This document shows, in pieces, positions 24,459 to 32,766 of a DNA stretch of 64,000 nt (its first letter is position 1; each line of letters opens with the position of its first letter). A program made the translations under genes and the position numbers. The DNA is from CAZGCA01 sp964524145. Lineage in GTDB: Bacteria; Hydrogenedentota; CAZGCA01. The notes beneath the pieces were generated by a model that did no database searches, had not been told where the DNA came from, and worked only from the letters and a program-made list of their open reading frames with translations. The DNA lies in NCBI GenBank assembly GCA_964524145.1, contig CAZGCA010000018.1, positions 1 through 64,000 of the forward strand, read 5' to 3'.

Positions 24459-27400
24459 ATGAAGCGCACAGTTCCTCTCATTGTAGTAACTTGTTGTCTA
24501 ACCGTCGTGATCGTCTCTGCGGGCAGGTTTGCCGCACAGGTAACGGGCGACGTGAATGGGGACGGTTCTGTCAACGCACTTGACGTCCAGCTCACTATCA
24601 ACGGGGCGTTGGGGATCGATATCGGCGGCCGTGACGCCGACATCAATGACGACGGGGCAGTGAACGCGCTTGACGTGCAGTTGTGCATCAACGCGGCGCT
24701 GGGGATTACGAACGGTGGTTTACCTCCCGACCCGAAAGACGTGGCTCCCGACGTAGACCCGACAGTCCCGACGGATCTTGCCGATGCGACCGAATTCATC
24801 TACACGGGAGATGACCCCATCCAGACCGATGTGTCTCCGGGTGCTATCGAACCGACACGTGTCGTGGTAGTGCGCGGCAGGGTGGTGACGGTCGAAGGTA
24901 ACCCTCTGCCTGGAGTACAGATTACTATCCTGAATCACCCGGAATACGGTCAGACGCTGACACGCGCGGACGGCATGTTTGACATGGCGGTGAACGGCGA
25001 TGTGTTGGTCACGGTCAACTACTGGAAAGAAGATTATCTGAGTGCTCAACGTCAGGTGGACGTACCGGTGCAGGACTATGTATGGTTACCTGATGTGGTG
25101 CTTACGGTACTCGATCCCGAAGTTACCGTGATCGACTTCTCGGAGCCCGTGCAGGTAGCACGCGGCAGCGCGGTCGAGGACGAGGACGGGTCTCGTCGGG
25201 CGACCCTGCTCGTCCCTCAAGGGGCAGGAGCGAAGATGAAGCTTGCGACGGGAAAGCGAAAAGAGCTCGACACAATGAGCGTGCGGGCGACTGAATACAC
25301 CGTTGGAGAGAGCGGTCCTGCAGCTATGCCTGCATTTCTGCCGCCCGAGAGCGGTTACACGTACTGTGTGGAATACAGCGTGGATGAAGCGATTGATGCC
25401 GGCGCCGTCACGGTGGAGTTCGACGAAGCCGTCATCCACTATGTCGAGAATTTCCTCGATTTCCCGGTCGGAGGCAAAGTGCCGACCGGCTATTACGACC
25501 GGGAGAAGGCAGTCTGGGTAGCGTCTCAGAACGGTCAAGTTGTTCAAATCGTGAGCATCACGGGCGAGATGGCCGACCTGGACATCGACGGCGACGGCGC
25601 GCCCGACAACGCTACAGACCTTGCCGATCTAGGTATCACCGATGAGGAACGACGACAGCTGGCATCGATCTACCAGCCCGGCCAGAGCGTGTGGCGTGTG
25701 CCGCTCACCCACTTCACCCCTTGGGACTGCAACTGGCCGTACGGACCTCCGGCTGATGCTAACGCGCCCGATCCGCTTCCCCCGGACGATCAACCGGAAG
25801 AAGACGACTGTGAAGAATCGTCCGGCGGCGATGACGGCGGAGGTGGCGACGGCGGCGGACGCGGCGGGAGCCGAGGTTCGGGTTTCCGAGGTAGCAGCCA
25901 GGAACTGATCCACCGGATCCCGATTGTCGGTACTCCGTTTGCACTGCATTACCAGAGTAGCCGAGTTCCCGGCAACAGGAAAGCTTATTCGACCGACATC
26001 CCGCTCAGCGGCGAGACTGTTCCCGGCAGCCTCAAGGGCATCGAGCTGGAAGTTGGCATTGCGGGACAGCGATTCACCGATAGCTTTGGTGCTGAAGCCG
26101 GGCAGAACAGTAGTTACGAGTGGGACGGTAAAGATGGCTACGGCCGTGATTTGAAAGGATCGGGGCCGGCCGACATTGGCATAGGCTACGTCTACGACGG
26201 GGTTTACATGGAGCCGGCAGAGTTCGAGGACTCTTTCGGTCGATTAGGTGAAGAGACCATCGTCGGCCGCGGGACACGAGACGAAATCGTTCTATGGACC
26301 CACAGCCAGAGGATGCTCGGGATATTGACGGTACCGGGACCGGAAGCGCTTGGCGGATGGACCCTGAACGTCCACCACACCTATGACACCGAGGCGCAGG
26401 TGCTGTACCGAGGGGATGGGAAAATACGAAAGGTCGAGGGGGAGGATGCCTCGGCCATAACCATTTTCGCCGGTGATCCCACGCAGGGATACTCTTCGGG
26501 CGAAGCCGGTGACGGCGGGCCGGCCACCGAGGCGCTTTTTAAGTTGGCCTACGCCGTAGAACTGGGACCGGACGGCAGCCTCTACATTGCCGATCCGGGG
26601 TCGTTTGTCAACAGGATTCGCCGTGTGGGCCCGGACGGAATCATCACCACGGTAGCGGGTAAGGGCGGACGAGACGGCTTCAGCGGCGACGGGGGTCCCG
26701 CTACCGAGGCGGAATTCGCTCTCCCAAGGGCAATTGCCGTGGCGGACGACGGCAGCTTCTACATCGCGGACAGTGGGAATCAGAGGATACGTCGTGTGGG
26801 ACCGGATGGGATAGTCACCACCGTGGCGGGTACCGGCGAAATGGGATTCAGCGGCGACGGCGGCCCGGCAACCGAAGCGCAACTTATGTATCCTACCGAT
26901 GTTGAAATCGGGCCCGACGGCCTTCTGTATATCGCCGATCTTCTCCGCGTGCGTCGGGTGAGTTCCGACGGGATAATCACCACGGTGGTTGGTAACGGCA
27001 CGGATGACTATGCAGGAGACGGTTCGCTTGCGACCGAAACGGGTATGTTGGGCTTCGGCATCGAGGTAGGACCCGACGGGAGCATATGGATTGCCAATAC
27101 TCCCGAACATTGTGTATCCCGTGTGAATCCCGACGGTATCATCAACAGAGTGGCGGGTGCAGGTGACGGACTCGACGGCTTCAGTGGCGACGGAGGCCCT
27201 GCAACTTCTGCCAAGCTGAAGAATCCGTGGGACATCTCGCTTGGGCCGGACGGCAGCCTGTATATCGCCGACGCCGACAATCAGCGTATCCGGCGCGTGA
27301 ATCTGATGGGGATCATTAGGACGGTGGCGGGTAACGGCGAAGAGATATTCCTCCCGGACGATTTCTTGCGCGGTATGGGCGGCCCGGCGACCGAGGCACC

Positions 27401-30400
27401 CCTCTATTTTCCCATAGACGTTGTGGTGGGCCCGGACGGCACTTTTTACATCGCAGACTTCTCGGTCGTCCGCAGGGTGGCGCGCGCGCGTCAACAGGCC
27501 GTGATCAGCGAGGATGGTACCGAAGTGTACGAGTTCGACATCCATGGTCGTCATCTGCGGACTCTGAACGCGCTGACGTGCACACCCATTTACGCATTCG
27601 ACTATGATGATGACGGTCTCTTGGCTCAGATCGAAGATAGAGATGGTCGTGTGACCACCGTCCAACGGGACGGAAACGGCGGTCCGACAGCCATTGTGGC
27701 CCCTCTGGGGCAGCGTACCACGTTCACCCTGGATGCACAGGGCTGGCTTGCCACCGTCACCGATCCTGCTGGCCAAACTTACGAGATCACGTACGACGGC
27801 ACCGGCCTCATGACCGGGCTGACCGATCCCGCGGGCAATGAGTATGGCCATGAGTACGACGAGCAAGGTCTTCTCGTGGGTATCGATGCGCCGGGTGGCG
27901 GCGGCAAGACGCTCGCGCGTACAGCAACGGAGAACGGCTACGAGGTGACGGTGACGACTGCCATAGGCCGTACGACCACATACGGAGTCGAGCATCTCCC
28001 GACCGGCGAGAAGCACATGGTGACCACCTTTGGCTGTTGCGGACAGGCCGAGGCGCTCATCGACGCGGACGGCAACATCGAGATAACCTACGCCGATGGA
28101 ACGGTGGTGACCGAGATGCTGGGGCCGGATCCGCGATGGGGCATGCAGGCCCCAATGGCGACTGAATGGACTATGACCACGCCGGACGGCGTGCAGTATG
28201 TGCATAACGCCGAACGAACGGCCACGATGTCGGACTCTACCGGTCCGTTGTGCGGGGCGGGTTTGGTGGAGACGGTCGTTGTCAACGGCCATGCTTACAG
28301 TCGTACGTATGACGCGGACCAGAGACTCAGGGCGACCGAATCGCCTCTCGGCCGGCGTCAGTTCACGTGGCTGGACGAACAGGGACACGTGGCAAAACTC
28401 CAGATCGGGGGCCTGGAACCGGTTGAATATGCCTACGACAGCAACGGGCGGCTTCAGACAGTAACAAATGCTCCCGGCCCCGATGCCCGGGTCTACCAGC
28501 TGAGCTACGATGCGAACGGATACCTTGAAAGTGTTACAGACCCGATGCAACGTACGGTCAGCTTCGGGTACGACTTCGCGGGTCGCGTGACTCGCCAGGT
28601 CAGCCCGGACGGCCGCGAGACACTGTACACCTACGACGAGAACGGGAATGTGACTTCGGTGACCCCGCCGGGCCGTCCATCGCACCAGTATGCGTACACG
28701 GCGACAGACCAGCAGGAGGACTACGTTCCTCCCGCCGTCGGTGCGGGCGCCACCCTGACCCATTATGACTACAACGTGGACGGTCAGATCGAGCTGGTCA
28801 CGCGCCCGGACGGACAGACAGTCGACTTCGAATACAACGCGGCCGGACTCCTGGATCATATCGTCATGCCTCGTGGACAGGTCGATTTCGCCTACGGGCC
28901 GGCCACGGGACAGGTCACCTCGGTCACGACACCGGAGGGAGACATCATATCGTTCGGCTGGGACGGCATTCTGCTCAAAGAAACAAGCTGGTCGGGAGAC
29001 GTTGTGGGAAGTGTGGCCCGTACCTATAACAACGACTTGCGAGTTGCCGCTCTCAGCATAGATGATACGCACAGCATAGCGTTCGGCTATGATGACGACG
29101 GCCTGCTGGTCGGAGCAGGAGACATAACCCTGACACGCGACGCGCAGAACGGCTTTGTTGTAAGCACGACGCTCGACCAGATCGCCACCATGCGAGGATA
29201 CGACGGCTTCGGCCAGCTTACAGGCTATCGGGCCGAGTTCAGCGGCGCTCCGATATTCGAGACGGCCTACGTTCGGGACGCCATCAACCGGATCACACAG
29301 AAGACCGAGACTATCGACGGTGTAACCACGGTTTACAGCTACGTTTATGATCAGGCTGGTCGGCTGACGGAGACCCTTCGGGACGGCGTGACCGCATCCA
29401 TATACACGTACGACGATAACGGCAATCGCGCAACCCACACCGACGAGGATGCCGTGGTGACGACGGGTAGCTACGACAACCAGGACCGCATGGTTCAGTA
29501 CGGAAACACCACGTATACCTACACCGATAATGGCGAGCTGTTGACGAAGACCGAGACGGGCCAAGTCACGCACTACGACTACGACGTGATGGGTAACCTC
29601 CAAGCCGTCACCCTACCCGACGGGACACAGATTGACTACGTCATCGACGGACGTAATCGGAGGGTCGGCAAATCGGTTAACGGTTCATTGGTTCAGGGCT
29701 TCCTTTATGTGGACAACCTCAACCCCGTAGCCGAGTTCGACGGCGCCAACAACGTCGTGAGCCTGTTCGTGTATGCCGGTCGTCCCAATGTGCCAGACTA
29801 TATCGTCTCGAGAAAGGCGGATGGTGTTACGTGGGTCGCGTACCGGCTTGTCTGCGACCACCTGGGCAGTCCCCGGCTGGCTGTAGATGCTGCAACCGGC
29901 CAGGTTGCGCAGCGTCTGGACTACGATGAATTCGGGAACGTCACTGACGACACCAATCCGGGGTTCCAACCATTTGGCTTTGCGGGAGGTCTCTACGACC
30001 GGCACACAGGACTTACCCGGTTTGGAGCCAGAGACTATGACGCCGCGACGGGACGGTGGACGGCAAAAGACCCGATCGGTTTCTCAGGAGGGGATACGAA
30101 CCATTACGGCTACGTCTTGGGAGACCCGATTAACAGTATGGATAGCAGCGGCCGGCAAGCATCCGGGCCAGTCTGCAAAATCGAAGTTACGGTCGATCCC
30201 CCCGACCCGACAACAGAAGAAGGTTACGAGTACAAAGGAACGAGGGTTACCGTGGATGGAGAAGTGGTGTCGGGCAAGGATGTCCATTTCCCGAGTGAAG
30301 GAGCCGCAAAAGTCCACTCGGTGACAATAATAGACAATCATCAGTTGGCGCACGACATCAAGATTACCCACATATACGGCAAGCCGGAGATCGTAATCGA

Positions 30401-30416
30401 TTTCACAAGGAGATGA
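24459..30416 (+). CDS. Teneurin-like secreted protein: N-terminal dockerin, NHL propeller, YD repeats, RHS core
   Basis: 1985 residues. AAGGGAAGGACCAATTC precedes the ATG at 24459, and the signal peptide (VPLIVVTCCLTVVIVSAG) follows at once. The mature protein begins with a complete type I dockerin (about 28-88; DVNGDGSVNALDVQL, INDDGAVNALDVQL). Next are a carboxypeptidase-regulatory-like unit (about 131-214), a linker rich in Gly and Asp (CEESSGGDDGGGG), and a plug-like region. NHL repeats follow (about 664-1010; DGSLYIAD, NQRIRRV, GFSGDGGPATEA). Then come many YD repeats (about 1034-1830) and the RHS core (GARDYDAATGRWTAKDPIGF, YGYVLGDPINSMDSSG, about 1856-1899). The tip of about 85 residues after the core is strand-rich (KIEVTVDPPDP, KPEIVIDF) and matches no toxin I know. 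RHS shells enclose their C-terminal segment. NHL before YD shell is the order in animal teneurins. Confidence 0.88.
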   Translation: MKRTVPLIVVTCCLTVVIVSAGRFAAQVTGDVNGDGSVNALDVQLTINGALGIDIGGRDADINDDGAVNALDVQLCINAALGITNGGLPPDPKDVAPDVDPTVPTDLADATEFIYTGDDPIQTDVSPGAIEPTRVVVVRGRVVTVEGNPLPGVQITILNHPEYGQTLTRADGMFDMAVNGDVLVTVNYWKEDYLSAQRQVDVPVQDYVWLPDVVLTVLDPEVTVIDFSEPVQVARGSAVEDEDGSRRATLLVPQGAGAKMKLATGKRKELDTMSVRATEYTVGESGPAAMPAFLPPESGYTYCVEYSVDEAIDAGAVTVEFDEAVIHYVENFLDFPVGGKVPTGYYDREKAVWVASQNGQVVQIVSITGEMADLDIDGDGAPDNATDLADLGITDEERRQLASIYQPGQSVWRVPLTHFTPWDCNWPYGPPADANAPDPLPPDDQPEEDDCEESSGGDDGGGGDGGGRGGSRGSGFRGSSQELIHRIPIVGTPFALHYQSSRVPGNRKAYSTDIPLSGETVPGSLKGIELEVGIAGQRFTDSFGAEAGQNSSYEWDGKDGYGRDLKGSGPADIGIGYVYDGVYMEPAEFEDSFGRLGEETIVGRGTRDEIVLWTHSQRMLGILTVPGPEALGGWTLNVHHTYDTEAQVLYRGDGKIRKVEGEDASAITIFAGDPTQGYSSGEAGDGGPATEALFKLAYAVELGPDGSLYIADPGSFVNRIRRVGPDGIITTVAGKGGRDGFSGDGGPATEAEFALPRAIAVADDGSFYIADSGNQRIRRVGPDGIVTTVAGTGEMGFSGDGGPATEAQLMYPTDVEIGPDGLLYIADLLRVRRVSSDGIITTVVGNGTDDYAGDGSLATETGMLGFGIEVGPDGSIWIANTPEHCVSRVNPDGIINRVAGAGDGLDGFSGDGGPATSAKLKNPWDISLGPDGSLYIADADNQRIRRVNLMGIIRTVAGNGEEIFLPDDFLRGMGGPATEAPLYFPIDVVVGPDGTFYIADFSVVRRVARARQQAVISEDGTEVYEFDIHGRHLRTLNALTCTPIYAFDYDDDGLLAQIEDRDGRVTTVQRDGNGGPTAIVAPLGQRTTFTLDAQGWLATVTDPAGQTYEITYDGTGLMTGLTDPAGNEYGHEYDEQGLLVGIDAPGGGGKTLARTATENGYEVTVTTAIGRTTTYGVEHLPTGEKHMVTTFGCCGQAEALIDADGNIEITYADGTVVTEMLGPDPRWGMQAPMATEWTMTTPDGVQYVHNAERTATMSDSTGPLCGAGLVETVVVNGHAYSRTYDADQRLRATESPLGRRQFTWLDEQGHVAKLQIGGLEPVEYAYDSNGRLQTVTNAPGPDARVYQLSYDANGYLESVTDPMQRTVSFGYDFAGRVTRQVSPDGRETLYTYDENGNVTSVTPPGRPSHQYAYTATDQQEDYVPPAVGAGATLTHYDYNVDGQIELVTRPDGQTVDFEYNAAGLLDHIVMPRGQVDFAYGPATGQVTSVTTPEGDIISFGWDGILLKETSWSGDVVGSVARTYNNDLRVAALSIDDTHSIAFGYDDDGLLVGAGDITLTRDAQNGFVVSTTLDQIATMRGYDGFGQLTGYRAEFSGAPIFETAYVRDAINRITQKTETIDGVTTVYSYVYDQAGRLTETLRDGVTASIYTYDDNGNRATHTDEDAVVTTGSYDNQDRMVQYGNTTYTYTDNGELLTKTETGQVTHYDYDVMGNLQAVTLPDGTQIDYVIDGRNRRVGKSVNGSLVQGFLYVDNLNPVAEFDGANNVVSLFVYAGRPNVPDYIVSRKADGVTWVAYRLVCDHLGSPRLAVDAATGQVAQRLDYDEFGNVTDDTNPGFQPFGFAGGLYDRHTGLTRFGARDYDAATGRWTAKDPIGFSGGDTNHYGYVLGDPINSMDSSGRQASGPVCKIEVTVDPPDPTTEEGYEYKGTRVTVDGEVVSGKDVHFPSEGAAKVHSVTIIDNHQLAHDIKITHIYGKPEIVIDFTRR

Positions 30417-30706
30417 AACCCGCCGCGGGGTCTATCGCGACCGTGGCCGGGGGACGGAGAGTCGTCCTTCCATAGCCAATTGGCCATCGTCAGTCGTGCG
30501 GTCGGCTGACCTCGATCACAGTTGGCACAAGTGGGGTTCTGGGAAGAGGAGAGGCAGCGCTTCGGGGCCGGAACCTATCAGCTACTCCCCTTGAGGTGCC
30601 ATCCTGCAACGGGATGGTCGGTACAGTGTTCATCGAGGAACGTGCCGCTTTCTTTTTCAATGGACGTGGGCCGCCTCAAAGAGGGTCCATCACAACAGAA
30701 TCGGCG
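30417..30706. other. Intergenic stretch with no recognised gene
   Basis: About 290 bases after the RHS gene. No coding frame with a ribosome binding site or family similarity was found. No immunity-type small gene follows the RHS tip here, which is where one would be expected for a polymorphic toxin. Confidence 0.5.
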
Positions 30707-30735
30707 TTGACAGAATCGGCACGGGCGACTACAAT
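30707..30735 (+). promoter_or_regulatory. Promoter of the DUF1080 gene
   Basis: TTGACA (30707-30712), a 17-nt spacer and TACAAT (30730-30735), 78 nt before the ATG at 30813. Confidence 0.65.
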
Positions 30736-30812
30736 GCCAGGAGATGAGCCTGCGGCGGTCGCAGGCGGGTCTATGTGGGAAACCTCGGATAGCATCACAG
30801 GAGAAACGAAAC

Positions 30813-31502
30813 ATGAAGCGCATGCTCAGCCTCTTGATCGCTTTCGGCTTCGTGTCGTTGGGAAGTATGGCCGAGGGTTCGGAGACGAAACCCGCCGCGG
30901 GCAGTGAGTCCAAGCCCACCGAGGCGCAGGACAGCGAGACCATTGCCCTGTTCAACGGGAAGAGTTTCGACGGCTGGCAAATGCATCTAAAGGATTCGGA
31001 TGTCGATCCGAAGGACGTATGGGAGATCCGGGACGGCGCGATATGGTGCAAAGGGGAGCCCTTCGGCTATATGCGCACGAAGAAAGAGTACAGCGATTTC
31101 AAACTCGTCGTTGAATGGCGATGGCCTGAGAAGCCCAGCAACAGCGGTGTCTTGCTGCGGATTAGTGGCGAAGACAAAGTCTGGCCACTCTGCATGGAAG
31201 CGCAGCTTATGCACAGACGTGCCGGCGATTTCGTCGGAATGGGCTGCTCATTCAATGAGAACACGAGTCCCGAGGGCGAGTTGTTCCGCTACGCGCCGCG
31301 CCAACACCGCACCAACGAAAAGAAACCCGGCGCCTGGAACACGTACGAGATCACCTGCAAAGGCGATACCGTCGAGTTGACCGTCAACGGCCAACACCAG
31401 AACAAGGCGACCGGTGTGAGCGTTCGCCGGGGGTACATCGGTCTCCAGAGCGAAGGCTCCCCTATCATGTTTAGGAACGTCAAGCTGACGCCTCTCCGCT
31501 GA
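30813..31502 (+). CDS. Secreted DUF1080 (3-keto-disaccharide hydrolase-type) protein
   Basis: 229 residues from the ATG at 30813 (CAGGAGAAACGAAAC before it). A signal peptide (LSLLIAFGFVSLGSMAEG) precedes a short linker. IALFNGKSFDGWQMH, WEIRDGAIWCKGEPFGYMRT, FKLVVEWRWPEKPSNSGVLL and RRGYIGLQSEG are the signature of the DUF1080/PF06439 concanavalin-like fold. Some characterised members hydrolyse 3-keto-glycosides; many act in polysaccharide or glycoside breakdown in Planctomycetes, Bacteroidetes and Hydrogenedentes-like bacteria. It has its own promoter and no operon partner. Confidence 0.85.
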   Translation: MKRMLSLLIAFGFVSLGSMAEGSETKPAAGSESKPTEAQDSETIALFNGKSFDGWQMHLKDSDVDPKDVWEIRDGAIWCKGEPFGYMRTKKEYSDFKLVVEWRWPEKPSNSGVLLRISGEDKVWPLCMEAQLMHRRAGDFVGMGCSFNENTSPEGELFRYAPRQHRTNEKKPGAWNTYEITCKGDTVELTVNGQHQNKATGVSVRRGYIGLQSEGSPIMFRNVKLTPLR

Positions 31503-31731
31503 ACTCGATACGGATTCCCGCCGAAGGGTGCGCTGCAGGGAAGGTTCCCAATCTTGACGACCAACCCACCGAGTAGTACGAACTGCGCGGTTGGAATAAG
31601 GACGGGAAGCCGACGAAAGAGAAGCCTGAAGAACCCGCTCTCCATGACTCTGCAGCCAGGCTCTATTGAGCCGCGACATATGCACTTCGGTTTTCGGTGT
31701 CGTGAATGAGTAGTAACAGAAGACATACAAA

Positions 31732-32015
31732 CCATATGTGCGCATGTTGCCAATTAGGGGAGAGACGCAACCTATTGTTGAACCGATGGTTCCAGAGCTA
31801 CGGCAACGCAGCAGCCATTTCGCAAGTGCACAATAAGTGCCAAGATCACCCGGAATTCAGGGCGTTTTCGGCGGGTTATGCATTCACAATTATCCGGATT
31901 AGGACAGGCCGCGGGCGCACGCGATGTGACGCTCTGGTTGAAGTCAGAACCTTAGTCCTCGTCGCTCTAGATCTCGATGCCAAGCGCGGCGTTTATGACG
32001 AGTTGGACATCGAGC
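31732..32015. repeat. Dispersed degenerate repeat, copy B
   Basis: CCATATGTG starts at 31732, the core TTTCGCAAGTGCAC at 31818 (86 nt later), GATGTGACGCTCTGG 105 nt after the core, and a dockerin 3' end with stop at 31967 (149 nt after the core). The spacing is within 1 nt of copy A throughout. The homology with copy A ends inside the dockerin codons. Confidence 0.65.
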
Positions 32016-32275
32016 GCGTTAACGAAGCGGTCCCACTACATCCGGAGCACGGCTTTTCTGAGATCGAACGGGTCGTTCCCGATCATTGTCCAGTAGAAAT
32101 GCGTGATGCAGCCGGACCCGTTGACCTCCAGCAGAACCGCAGTCTTGTGCGGGCCAATCGAACACCAGTCTCTGTTAGCGCCTGTCTTGTCCCAACTCGA
32201 CACTCGCCGTGACCGCGCGTCCTTCACTACGAATAGGTTCCTAAACGGGCTGTTGTCTAGCGTTCCGAATCCCAT
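31967..32275 (-). pseudogene. DUF2961 gene fused by deletion to a dockerin 3' end, with nonsense mutation
   Basis: From an ATG at 32275 (GGGAG 8 nt before it) the minus strand reads 79 residues matching the N-terminus of DUF2961/GH172-type proteins: ARSRRVSSWDKTGANRDW, then GSGCITHFYWTMI, DPFDLRKAVLRM. After one TAG the same frame continues WDRFVNALDVQLVINAALGIEI and stops. In the family the tyrosine of RMYWD stands at that position, so TAC/TAT became TAG. Most of the catalytic gene between RMYWD and the dockerin is deleted, yet the frame is kept. This shows an ancestral DUF2961-dockerin glycosidase existed here. Confidence 0.75.
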
Positions 32276-32689
32276 TCTTTGAACTCCCGATGTCTCTCGG
32301 TTGCTTGCCTGCGAGCAGACTCATCTCCCCTTCCACGGGGCGGTCCAGTTATCGACCCTGGCGAAAACTTCATCAACCAGCGTTAAGCTGCTGTGCGTGC
32401 ATCACAGGTCCCTTCTGGGACAACCCCCGTTTGTGTCCGGGTCGGGCTTGCCCTTGTGTATTACCTGCAGATACTGCTCGCTCACCGGACCGCACTTCAT
32501 CGAACGGATATTGCGCATTTTCGCCAGTACGGCACCCCTACGCATTTCCACGTCAGCTATTGTTTTCATCACCGTATTCCTCTTATCCTGCCACGCCGAC
32601 TGTATGTGCCTGCATACAACATCATACCCACAAGAAAAGGCAGACCGGAAAGCCCTCCTTTTCTGACGCAGGCCCTCTTGACAAGAGCA
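32276..32689. other. Intergenic stretch with no recognised gene
   Basis: About 400 bases between the DUF2961 pseudogene and the six-gene surface operon. Several open frames overlap here on both strands without ribosome binding sites or family similarity, so none is called. Confidence 0.5.
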
Positions 32690-32718
32690 TTGCTTTTTGT
32701 TGCCCAATATGCTAGACT
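32690..32718 (+). promoter_or_regulatory. Candidate promoter of the six-gene surface operon
   Basis: TTGCTT (32690-32695), a 17-nt spacer and TAGACT (32713-32718), 49 nt before the frame start at 32767. Moderate match only. Confidence 0.4.
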
Positions 32719-32766
32719 TATCTTAGCGGGGGCACTGGCGAGAGGGTCACCCCGTCCCTGCCATGC

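Noticed and set aside
24545..24730. A cellulosome in the strict sense
   Set aside because: No glycoside hydrolase of cellulosome type, carbohydrate-binding module or multi-cohesin scaffoldin is in the window; dockerins here are on peptidases, an RHS protein and a beta-helix protein.
26292..29603. A 1103-residue open frame on the minus strand
   Set aside because: It is antisense to the RHS/YD gene. The plus-strand protein is clearly real and repetitive, and the antisense frame has no domain, start signal or normal composition.
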